In this document: piece after piece, positions 1-7,263 of the stretch
How positions within the stretch are numbered: the first letter of the stretch is position 1
Layout: each line of letters starts with the position of its first letter
Source: a bacterium
GTDB lineage: Bacteria > Verrucomicrobiota > Kiritimatiellia > CAIVKH01
NCBI GenBank assembly: GCA_030432155.1
Contig: JAUIHQ010000007.1
Location: 1-34,477, forward strand
Direction of reading: 5' to 3'
Length of the DNA: 34,477 bases
Program-made: the position numbers and the translations under genes
The notes under the pieces: generated by a model
What the model was told of the DNA's origin: nothing
Databases searched by the model: none
What the model saw: only the letters and a program-made list of their open reading frames with translations

Positions 1-1
1 T

Positions 2-382
2 CTGCTGACCGGTATCCGCGTACCGCGGGTTGACCCTCCCGCCGCCTTCGCCTATGCCAAGCAGACTCGCACCGGGGCCGACTTCAGCCAGATGACCGCA
101 GCCTGCGTGTTGACGGTTGCGGAGGGAAAGATTGAATCGGTGAAGCTCGCGGCCGGCGGCGGAATTCCCATGCCGAAGCGCCTCGTGGACGTCGAAGCGT
201 CACTGACCGGGATCCGGGCGGGAGAGAAAGCGGTGCGCGAGGCGGTGGAAGCATCGGCCTCGACCGTCTCCTTCCGTTCGGTGGAAGGTTTTTCGGCGGA
301 GTATATCGCGCGGTTGGGCGCGGTGATTCTCGGCGATGTCGTGATCGCTGCCTGTACCGCGTCGAAAGGAGGTGCGGAATGA
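2..382 (+). CDS. Molybdenum hydroxylase FAD-binding subunit, C-terminal part (CoxM/XdhB-like); 5' end outside window
   Basis: Frame is open from base 2 (LLTGIRVPRVDPPAAFAYAKQTRTGADFSQMTAACVLTVAEGKIE...) and overlaps the 2Fe-2S subunit start; typical FAD-subunit C-terminal sequence and operon position. Confidence 0.85.
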   Translation: MLTGIRVPRVDPPAAFAYAKQTRTGADFSQMTAACVLTVAEGKIESVKLAAGGGIPMPKRLVDVEASLTGIRAGEKAVREAVEASASTVSFRSVEGFSAEYIARLGAVILGDVVIAACTASKGGAE

Positions 383-849
383 ACCGAACCATTTCCTGTA
401 CGATCAATGGAACGGAACGAACGCTGGAGGTCGAGCCTTCGGAGAAACTTTCCTCCCTGATGCGCCGACTCGGTCTCAAGAGCGTGAAGGTCGGCTGCAA
501 CGAGGGTTGCTGCGGCACCTGCACGGTGCTCGTGGATGGACGGACGGTTTACAGTTGTCTTGCCTATGCCGCCTCGGTCGACGGCCGCAACGTCCGTACG
601 GTGGAGCATCTCGGCAGTATCGACCGTCCCAATCCGATTCAGCAGGCGCTGGCTGACGAAGGTGCGGTCCAGTGCGGGTTCTGCATCCCCGCCATGGTCC
701 TGTCCGCCGAGGAGCTGCTGGAAAAGAATCCCCGGCCCACCGCGGACGAGATGCGGAAGCACCTCGACGGCAACCTCTGCCGCTGTACCGGGTATGAAAA
801 AATCGAAAGCGCGCTGATGAAGCTTGCCGGAAAAGAGGAGGACGTCTGA
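379..849 (+). CDS. 2Fe-2S subunit of xanthine dehydrogenase/CO dehydrogenase family
   Basis: Motifs CNEGCCGTCTVLVDG and CGFCIPAMVLSAEELL...NLCRCTGYEKI; overlaps both neighbours. Confidence 0.95.
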   Translation: MNRTISCTINGTERTLEVEPSEKLSSLMRRLGLKSVKVGCNEGCCGTCTVLVDGRTVYSCLAYAASVDGRNVRTVEHLGSIDRPNPIQQALADEGAVQCGFCIPAMVLSAEELLEKNPRPTADEMRKHLDGNLCRCTGYEKIESALMKLAGKEEDV

Positions 850-3167
850 TGAAACGGAAGCACCAGGTTGTCGGCCACTCCGTCCGCAAGATCGACGCCC
901 TTTCGCTGGCCTGCGGCAAACCCATGTTCGTGCCCGACCTCGTCCCGCCGGGCGCCCTTCACGTGAAAATGCTGTGGAGTCCCCACGCCCACGCAAGGAT
1001 CACCTCGATCGACACCTCGGTCGCCGAGGCGATGCCGGGGGTGAAGCTGGTGCTGCACCACGGCAATGTGCCGCGCGTGGCCCATACCACCGCGGGGCAG
1101 GGGTTCCCCGAGCCGTCGCCCTACGATACCTTCATGTTCGACCACAAGGTCCGGTTTGTCGGCGACCGGGTCGCGGCGGTGATCGCCGAGACCCCGGAGC
1201 AGGCCGCCGCCGCGGTCGGGGCCATCAAGGTGGAGTACGACATCCTGGAGGCGGTTCTCGATCCCCATGATGCCGATCGCGAAGGCGCCCCGGTGATTCA
1301 CGACCAACCGGAAACCCACGTCCCGATTCCCGTGCCCTACGAACCGGAGAAGAACGTGGCCGCGCGGGTGGGGATGGATATCGGGTCGATCGATGACGCG
1401 ATGGCCGCGGCCGATGTTTCCCTTGATCACACCTACGCCACCCATTACGCCCAGCATGTCCCGATGGAGCCGCACGTTGCATTTGCCGAACCTGCGAACG
1501 ACGGGCGCATCACCATCGTCACCAGCACCCAGGTTCCGTTTCACGTACGGCGCATCATCGCCCAGACCCTTGAGATTCCGGTGAGACAGCTCCGGGTGAT
1601 CAAGCCGCGGATCGGCGGCGGGTTCGGGGTGAAGCAGGAGATCCTGCTCGAGGATGTGGTTGCGCTCGGTGCGATACGGACCGGCCGCCCGGTGTACTGG
1701 AAATACACCCGGGCCGAGGAATTCATCAGCGCCCGCACTCGGCATCCCATCGAGACCCGGCTCCGCATGGCCGCCACGAAAGACGGCGTGGTGACCGGGA
1801 TCGGGATGGACTGCCTCTCCAACACCGGGGCCTACGGCTCCCATGCCCTGACCGTGGTCTGCAACGCCGGCAGCAAAATGCTGCCCCTGTACCGGTCGCC
1901 CAACATTCACTTCACCGGGACCGCGGTCTATACCAACCTGCCGGTCGGCGGGGCCTACCGCGGTTACGGCGCCACCCAGTCGTCGCTTGCCGTCGAGTGC
2001 ATGGTGGATGAGCTGGCGGAGAAGCTGGGGATGGATCCGCTGCAGTTCCGCTTGAAGAATCACATCCGCAGCGGCGAGACCTCCCCGGTATTCCGCGCCC
2101 TTGGCGAGGGCAAGGCCGGGGTTGAGCAGTCGATCGGAAGCTGCAAGCTCGAACAGTGCATCAAACTCGGGGCGAAGGAGATCGGCTGGCGACGGCGCGG
2201 CCGGCCCGAAAACAAGAAGGGCCGGTACCGGACCGGGATCGGGATGGCGGCGTTGATGCAGGGCTCGAGCATTCCCGAGATCGATATGGGCGCGGCCTCG
2301 ATCAAGATGAACGAGGACGGTTCCTTCAACCTGCTCATGGGGGCTACCGATCTCGGGACCGGCAGCGATACCGTGCTCGGCCAGATTGCGGCCGAAGCCC
2401 TGAGCACCACCATCGACAAAATCCTGGTCTACAGCTCCGACACCGACATGACCCCGTTCGATGTCGGCGCCTATGCCTCCAGCACCACCTACCTCAGCGG
2501 GTCCGCGGTGCGGAACTGCGCGGAGAAGGTGCGGAAGCAGATCCTCAAGGTCGCGGCCTCCATGCTGGACTGCAAGGTCGGCGAGCTCGCGATCGCAGAT
2601 GCGATGGTCGCAAAGAAGGACGGCACGGCATCCGTATCCTTTGCCGACGTGGCCACCCACTCCATGTACGCCTCCGACCAGCATCAGATTGGCGACATGT
2701 CCTCCCACATCACTCACAAGTCGCCGCCCCCGTTCTCCGCCCATTTTGCCGAGGTGGAGGTGGATACCTGGACCGGGGCGGTCAAGGTGCTGAACTACGT
2801 GGCCGCCGTCGACTGCGGGACCGCCATCAATCCGAAGCTGGCTGAGGGCCAGACCGAGGGCGGGGTGCTGAACGGCATCAGCTTCGCCCTGACCGAGGAC
2901 TACCGGTTCAACAGCCGCGGGGTCATGCAGAACGCATCCCTGATGCATTACAAGATCTTCTCCATGCGCGACAAACCCCCGATCAAAACCATACTCGTGC
3001 CGAGTTACGAGAAGACCGGCCCGTTCGGGGCCAAGAGCGTATCCGAGATATGCATCAACGGCCCCATCCCCGCCATCGCCAACGCAATCTACAACGCAAC
3101 CGGCGTCCGCCTGTACCGCTCCCCCTTCACCGCGGAAACAGTGTGGCGGGCGTTGGCGGAGGGATGA
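849..3167 (+). CDS. Molybdopterin-binding catalytic subunit of xanthine dehydrogenase family
   Basis: GGGFGVKQE, AYRGYGATQSSLAVECMVDELAEKLGMDPLQFRLKN, VDCGTAINPKLAEGQ motifs; overlaps the preceding gene. Confidence 0.93.
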   Translation: MKRKHQVVGHSVRKIDALSLACGKPMFVPDLVPPGALHVKMLWSPHAHARITSIDTSVAEAMPGVKLVLHHGNVPRVAHTTAGQGFPEPSPYDTFMFDHKVRFVGDRVAAVIAETPEQAAAAVGAIKVEYDILEAVLDPHDADREGAPVIHDQPETHVPIPVPYEPEKNVAARVGMDIGSIDDAMAAADVSLDHTYATHYAQHVPMEPHVAFAEPANDGRITIVTSTQVPFHVRRIIAQTLEIPVRQLRVIKPRIGGGFGVKQEILLEDVVALGAIRTGRPVYWKYTRAEEFISARTRHPIETRLRMAATKDGVVTGIGMDCLSNTGAYGSHALTVVCNAGSKMLPLYRSPNIHFTGTAVYTNLPVGGAYRGYGATQSSLAVECMVDELAEKLGMDPLQFRLKNHIRSGETSPVFRALGEGKAGVEQSIGSCKLEQCIKLGAKEIGWRRRGRPENKKGRYRTGIGMAALMQGSSIPEIDMGAASIKMNEDGSFNLLMGATDLGTGSDTVLGQIAAEALSTTIDKILVYSSDTDMTPFDVGAYASSTTYLSGSAVRNCAEKVRKQILKVAASMLDCKVGELAIADAMVAKKDGTASVSFADVATHSMYASDQHQIGDMSSHITHKSPPPFSAHFAEVEVDTWTGAVKVLNYVAAVDCGTAINPKLAEGQTEGGVLNGISFALTEDYRFNSRGVMQNASLMHYKIFSMRDKPPIKTILVPSYEKTGPFGAKSVSEICINGPIPAIANAIYNATGVRLYRSPFTAETVWRALAEG

Positions 3168-3286
3168 AGGCGGAAGTATGAAGGATGAAAGGCCGGTAGG
3201 GCGGCCGCCGCGAGTGGACGACAAAGATTGGGACAAAGGTCCCGACAAAGTTTTTCGAAACCCCCGATTCTTGTCGATTCCTTTGG

Positions 3287-3319
3287 CCTCCCCGGAGGGG
3301 CAACCTCCCGGTTGCCCGC
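3287..3319. repeat. Double-hairpin intergenic repeat copy (CCTCCCCGGAGGGGCAACCTCCCGGTTGCCC)
   Basis: Shares GGAGGGGCAACCTCCCGGTTGCCC with copies at 17707 and 17783; contains CAACC-tccc-GGTTG hairpin. Confidence 0.8.
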
Positions 3320-3577
3320 AGACTGTTGAAAAACCCTCCGGAACGATCTTTCAAGCGTACCTATCATCATCAGTGACAATCGTTGGAGGCACGGTGCCCT
3401 CACCGTGCATATGTGCATCTTCGCCATGAAAAGGATCGTCATCCCCGGTGGGGGCATCCGCCTTCGCGCCTGGCGCTGCGGCGAGACGCCGCCGGGGCTC
3501 CATCAACTTGTATGTGTGCGTGATTCAGCCCGGTGATATGTTTTTCAACAGCCTCGGGGCAAGCTCCCGGTTGCCCG

Positions 3578-3713
3578 CGGGGGAGGGGATCGGGTGTTTG
3601 CGCGGTTGTTCGTAAGGGAAGAGAACCACGGAGATCCCAGAGGTACAATCCCGCCCACCCCCTCGTAATCGTAATCATAATCCTCATCTTAATCGAAGAA
3701 GATCAGGGTCGGG
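3578..3713. repeat. Left copy of ~135 bp intergenic direct repeat
   Basis: GGGGGAGGGGATCGGGTGTTTGCGCGGTTGTTCGTAAGGGAAGAGAACCACGGAGATCCCAGAGGTACAATCCCGCCCA...GAAGAAGATCAGGGTCGGGA, near-identical to 4708-4840. Confidence 0.9.
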
Positions 3714-3813
3714 AGTAAGGGTCAGGATCATGATCTTCAGACCCGCGGCATATAGTTGAAGTCGTGCTTATTCGTCCCAAATGCTGTTGAGAGCGCGGGG
3801 TGGCGCAGCCACT

Positions 3814-4071
3814 CTACAGATGGAGTATCCGCCAGTCACCGGAAGACTCAGAAGTCATTTCGACACCTTTCGGCCCGAGGATGCCCATCGCGAGATAATC
3901 CATGGCCCATCCGTGCATATTCTTTGGAGGCGGCCGTCCGAAATACTCTTCAAAAGTTTCTACAGAACCTTCATAGCTGATGGGAGAATGAGCCATGTCG
4001 GATTCGAACTCGGCCCGGGCAATGACGACATCTCCATTCGGAAATCGGTAGGTATTCTTGAACGTCTTCAT
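3814..4071 (-). CDS. Hypothetical 85-aa protein
   Basis: ORF MKTFKNTYRFPNGDVVIARAEFESDMAHSPISYEGSVETFEEYF...; GAGGAG Shine-Dalgarno 5 nt upstream (plus-strand 4077-4082). Same orientation and directly downstream of the Cas9-like fragment. Confidence 0.6.
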   Translation of the reverse strand: MKTFKNTYRFPNGDVVIARAEFESDMAHSPISYEGSVETFEEYFGRPPPKNMHGWAMDYLAMGILGPKGVEMTSESSGDWRILHL

Positions 4072-4130
4072 TTGTACTCCTCAAAGATCCTCAAGACTGA
4101 AAAGAGCATCGCCGAAATTGTTCTGTCACA

Positions 4131-4247
4131 CTACGTGAATAAAAGTATGACCCCTTTCTTCAGCAGGGACGTCCGAGTGCCGTTGCGTTCAATGAGTGCC
4201 CAGCCAATGCTGTTGGTTCCAAGGTCAAGACCAAGCGTTTTGATCAT
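4131..4247 (-). pseudogene. N-terminal fragment of a type II Cas9 (RuvC-I motif), 38 codons then TAG
   Basis: Manual reverse complement: ATGATCAAAACGCTTGGTCTTGACCTTGGAACCAACAGCATTGGCTGGGCACTCATTGAACGC... = MIKTLGLDLGTNSIGWALIERNGTRTSLLKKGVILLFT*. LGLDLGTNSIGWA is the Cas9 RuvC-I signature; GGAGG Shine-Dalgarno at 4255-4259. Confidence 0.8.
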
Positions 4248-4581
4248 TTCTATGCCTCCGGTGAAGATTGATGAGGCATGATAGGCAGGGCGTCGTTGCG
4301 TGAAAAGCAAACTTAGCGGCGCCGATTGTTTCCATGAGTGAGTCTCTTCACGACGGGCAAGCAGTCTGTGTGGATCATCCCTGATAGCGATTTAACATAT
4401 CATGCCCCCTATGTCGTGGTAGGTCCATGTATGCGCTGCAATATATCGTGATGGCATACAACATGCCGGTGGTCATCGTGTCGGTAAATTCCCGATGCTG
4501 GAATGGGAAAAGATATAAAATTATGTCGGCTCGCGGGGCCGCTCGCCCTCCCGGGTGGATGATCGAGACACGTGACCACCA

Positions 4582-4730
4582 CCAACCCGATCCCCTCCCG
4601 CGGAGGGGTGCCCGGAAGGGCGGGGTGGGTTTTGGGGTTGGCGGAAACATGCCGGTTATGCGGAACGAACGACCCACCCCGTCTCCGCTTGCGCGGAGCC
4701 ACCCCTCCGGGGGAGGGGATCGGGTGGTTG
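4582..4730. repeat. Imperfect palindromic element (about 150 bp)
   Basis: Outer arms CCAACCCGATCCCCTCCCGCGGAGGGGTG (4582-4610) and CCACCCCTCCGGGGGAGGGGATCGGGTGG (4699-4727), inner arms CGGGGTGGG / CCCACCCCG. Confidence 0.75.
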
Positions 4731-4840
4731 CGCGGTTGTTCGTACGGGAAGAGAACCACGGAGATCCCAGCAGTACAATCCCGCCCATCTCCTCGTAATC
4801 CTCATCCTCATCCTCATCGAAGAAGATCAGGGTCGGGATG
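4708..4840. repeat. Right copy of ~135 bp intergenic direct repeat
   Basis: GGGGGAGGGGATCGGGTGGTTGCGCGGTTGTTCGTACGGGAAGAGAACCACGGAGATCCCAGCAGTACAATCCCGCCCA...GAAGAAGATCAGGGTCGGGA. Confidence 0.9.
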
Positions 4841-5078
4841 ATGAGGCGGTGTGATCGCTATTAAGGTCGCAAATCTGATTCTTCCAGAGAAAGCCCGCAT
4901 AGCGCACGAATCATCACGAATCCGGGGTGGGCTTGAGCGGAACACATGCCGTCGTTGCTGATGAGGTCATGTTCGGATCTCGTTCTCTTCTTTGTGCCTC
5001 GCAGGACTCGGCGAAGGCGCTTCGTTGTCTCCTCGCGATCGATCCTGTTTCCGCAGCGGAGGCTGGAGTGGCGCCCGT

Positions 5079-6056
5079 TCACGGGGCGAGGGCGTTTAAA
5101 CGATCCTCGTACCGTCTCAGATAGTCCTTGCACGCTTCGGCGCTGAGGAAGCTACGCTCGACGAGTTGACGCACCTCGTCCAGCTTTTCTGAAAAGCGGT
5201 CGATGAGCGTACCGGCAAAGTCCGAATTCATCCCGAACTTCCCGGCGAGCAGCAGGAAATCTTCGCGGCCCGGGAAGCCGTTATTCTGAAAGAAGGCGGT
5301 ATCGTCGTCGGTAAACAGATCCAGCGCGCAGCGTGCTTCGTTGGGCATATGCAGGGATGTACAGAGCAGATCATAGGCGGGCGTCAGCAGGTAGTCGCGC
5401 ATCGGACTCTGGTGCAGCGAGAAGTTCTTGAGGTGCGCATCGCCGTTCGACACCGCGTAGTTGAACAGGTGCCTCAAGTACAACTTTTCCAGCTCAACCC
5501 GGGCCGCGGAGCAGAATCGGCGAAGCAGCACGCCGGTTTCTTCCATGGTCGCGTCGTACTTATAGTTTCGGCCGTGCGTTTCCTCGCTTCGGTTGGACAA
5601 CTGGCAGAAGTCTTCCTGCGGAATCTTCGTCCCATCCGCCGCCCGGTCAAACCGCCGGACCAGGTAGGCGGGTTCCCCATCCTTCAACTCAACCAGGGCG
5701 CACGGCGGAGTCGCGATGCCGAATACCTGGGACGCGATCTGCATTGTGACATGCTCGTTCGCCGGGACATCTTCCCGGAACGCAAGGGAGGGGATCGAGG
5801 GAATCGGCTTCAGGATGAACTCGCCGTCGCTCGTGGCAGGCAAAAGTTTCCCCCGCTCGAACCTGAGCGACAGCTTGTCTTGAATGCCCGATATCGAGAG
5901 ATGTTCCGCATCTTCGGCGCGGCGCGTGATGATCTGATCATGGGTGATATCCAGCCGATGCGGCAAGGACCGTTTTCCGCCGGACAGCCGGCGCGCCGCC
6001 GCAGGTGCATACCCGTCCCGCTCGATGGTTCTGAGGGTGGATCGGCAGCAGGGCAT
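5079..6056 (-). CDS. hipT: HipT-like serine/threonine kinase toxin (HipA-family kinase lacking the N-subdomain)
   Basis: SISGIQDKLSLRF Gly-rich loop, FILKP, SNGDAHLKNFSL catalytic loop, LTPAYDLL metal-binding motif; 325 aa; ATG overlaps the TGA of the preceding HipS-like ORF. Confidence 0.88.
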   Translation of the reverse strand: MPCCRSTLRTIERDGYAPAAARRLSGGKRSLPHRLDITHDQIITRRAEDAEHLSISGIQDKLSLRFERGKLLPATSDGEFILKPIPSIPSLAFREDVPANEHVTMQIASQVFGIATPPCALVELKDGEPAYLVRRFDRAADGTKIPQEDFCQLSNRSEETHGRNYKYDATMEETGVLLRRFCSAARVELEKLYLRHLFNYAVSNGDAHLKNFSLHQSPMRDYLLTPAYDLLCTSLHMPNEARCALDLFTDDDTAFFQNNGFPGREDFLLLAGKFGMNSDFAGTLIDRFSEKLDEVRQLVERSFLSAEACKDYLRRYEDRLNALAP

Positions 6057-6379
6057 CAGCCGTGCTCCTCATGAACGGTCACCGCGCCGACCGTGTCGTC
6101 ACCGGCGGTCCGAATGAGCCGTCCGAAATGATCCTCTTCATCCAGCTTCAGCTTGCGGCACTGTTCCTCCTTCAATGCGCCTTCAGCCAGCAGGCCGAAG
6201 AAGAAAGGAAAGAGGACCCTGGATTCCATCGGTTCGCTCCGCCTGGGAATCGTCAGGCTGATCCCAGGGGCGTCGGGGTCGGCGAGGTATTCCGGGAGGT
6301 AGGTGAAGCGATACCCCTCCTCCGTCTCTTCCAGGATCCCGGCCGGCCTCCGATTGAACTGAACGAGCGCCCTACGCAT
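6056..6379 (-). CDS. hipS: HipS-like protein (detached HipA N-terminal subdomain 1)
   Basis: MRRALVQFNRRPAGILEETEEGYRFTYLPEYLADPDAPGISLTIPRRSEPMESRVLFPFFFGLLAEG resembles the HipA N-terminal subdomain, here as a separate ORF between HTH and kinase genes. Confidence 0.87.
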   Translation of the reverse strand: MRRALVQFNRRPAGILEETEEGYRFTYLPEYLADPDAPGISLTIPRRSEPMESRVLFPFFFGLLAEGALKEEQCRKLKLDEEDHFGRLIRTAGDDTVGAVTVHEEHG

Positions 6380-6599
6380 CGTCTGCTCCGGACGGCAGCT
6401 CTTTCAGATTCGTCTGCAGCTCGAGGCCGAGGACATCCATGACCTTTTCAAGCGTCTGAAGGGTCGGGTTCCCTTTTCCTGATTCAAGGTCGCTCAGGGC
6501 ATGAACCGAAATCCCGGCGATCCGGGCCAGGTTGCGCTGATCGACCCCCAGCAGCTTCCGCCTCACGCGAATCGACTCTATGACGCCTGTAGTTTTCAT
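6372..6599 (-). CDS. hipB: HipB-like HTH (XRE family) antitoxin/repressor
   Basis: MKTTGVIESIRVRRKLLGVDQRNLARIAGISVHALSDLESGKGNPTLQTLEKVMDVLGLEL; HTH_3 pattern. Start at 6599 preferred over the ORF-track start at 6671 because of the promoter position. Confidence 0.85.
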   Translation of the reverse strand: MKTTGVIESIRVRRKLLGVDQRNLARIAGISVHALSDLESGKGNPTLQTLEKVMDVLGLELQTNLKELPSGADDA

Positions 6600-6731
6600 T
6601 GAAGTAAATATATTTGGTAACACGGATCGATGCAAGCAGACTTGCTCACAAATATTCGTTATGATGAACATATCGCACTTAGCCGGAAGCTGAGGGGCAT
6701 ATTTTTATACTACATATTCATTATAATGAGT
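6600..6731 (-). promoter_or_regulatory. Predicted hipBST promoter and operators
   Basis: Minus strand TTGCAT (6635-6630), 17 nt, TATATT (6612-6607), 7 nt, ATG at 6599. Related palindromic boxes ATTCGTTATGATGAAC (6654-6669) and ATTCATTATAATGAGT (6716-6731). Confidence 0.55.
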
Positions 6732-6760
6732 TTAGATGTTCCCTATCGCCTTCACGCGCC

Positions 6761-6827
6761 CGGCGGGCAGCGGAGTGCCCGCCCTACCCGATTGCGAAAG
6801 GTAGGGCGGGCACTCCGCTGCCCGCCG
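6761..6827. repeat. 28-bp perfect inverted repeat, 11-nt loop
   Basis: CGGCGGGCAGCGGAGTGCCCGCCCTACC (6761-6788), loop CGATTGCGAAA, GGTAGGGCGGGCACTCCGCTGCCCGCCG (6800-6827). Confidence 0.92.
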
Positions 6828-6928
6828 CAGACGATGGCCCGACACGATCCGACATATCAACGACCCGCTGCACAAGAACTGGCCGCACGCCTCAGCGTCC
6901 CCAACAGGTTACGCCTCTCCACACGCCG

Positions 6929-6963
6929 TTGACGGAATGTTCCTATATGGCTATCTTGGCTAT
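6929..6963 (+). promoter_or_regulatory. Predicted phd-vapC promoter and direct-repeat operator
   Basis: TTGACG (6929-6934), 17 nt, TATCTT (6952-6957), 6 nt, ATG at 6964; TGGCTAT direct repeats at 6948-6954 and 6957-6963. Confidence 0.5.
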
Positions 6964-7263
6964 ATGAAAAAGGCCAATATATCCTATACGAAAAACCACC
7001 TGAGTGAGTTGCTTCATCTGGTGCGTGAAGGTGAGTCTGTGCTTATCGTGGACCGGAAAACACCCATCGCGAAAATCGAACCGGTTACCTACAGCATCAG
7101 GAATCACAGTGCCTGGCTCGCGGACAAGGTCAGGAAGGGTTTGCTATCCGAGCCCCGGCAGAAGAAAACCGCATCGCCGCTTGCCGGGTGGAAACCGGTA
7201 CGATCGGCAACCGGGGCCGATGCGCTTGATGCGCTGAACCAGGATCGCGAGGACCGGGTATGA
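6964..7263 (+). CDS. Phd/YefM-type antitoxin
   Basis: MKKANISYTKNHLSELLHLVREGESVLIVDRKTPIAKIEPV; ATGA overlap with the downstream PIN toxin. Confidence 0.85.
   Translation: MKKANISYTKNHLSELLHLVREGESVLIVDRKTPIAKIEPVTYSIRNHSAWLADKVRKGLLSEPRQKKTASPLAGWKPVRSATGADALDALNQDREDRV

Noticed and set aside
639-3248. 869-aa minus-strand ORF antisense to the xdh genes
   Set aside because: Low-complexity G/H/R/V-rich translation without motifs, opposite a clear molybdenum hydroxylase operon; typical GC-driven shadow ORF.
3670-3700. TAATCGTAATCATAATCCTCATCTTAATC microsatellite-like run (also 4793-4820)
   Set aside because: Short degenerate tract within the direct repeat; not treated as an independent feature.
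4131-4247. Alternative reading of the 38-aa ORF as a sugar kinase/ASKHA N-terminus
   Set aside because: DLGT alone fits ASKHA proteins, but the full LGLDLGTNSIGWALIE plus KKGVIL pattern fits Cas9 RuvC-I better; still needs a profile search.
4861-5133. 90-aa minus-strand ORF downstream of hipT
   Set aside because: Overlaps the hipT 3' end, no recognisable motif; insufficient support, could be decayed sequence.
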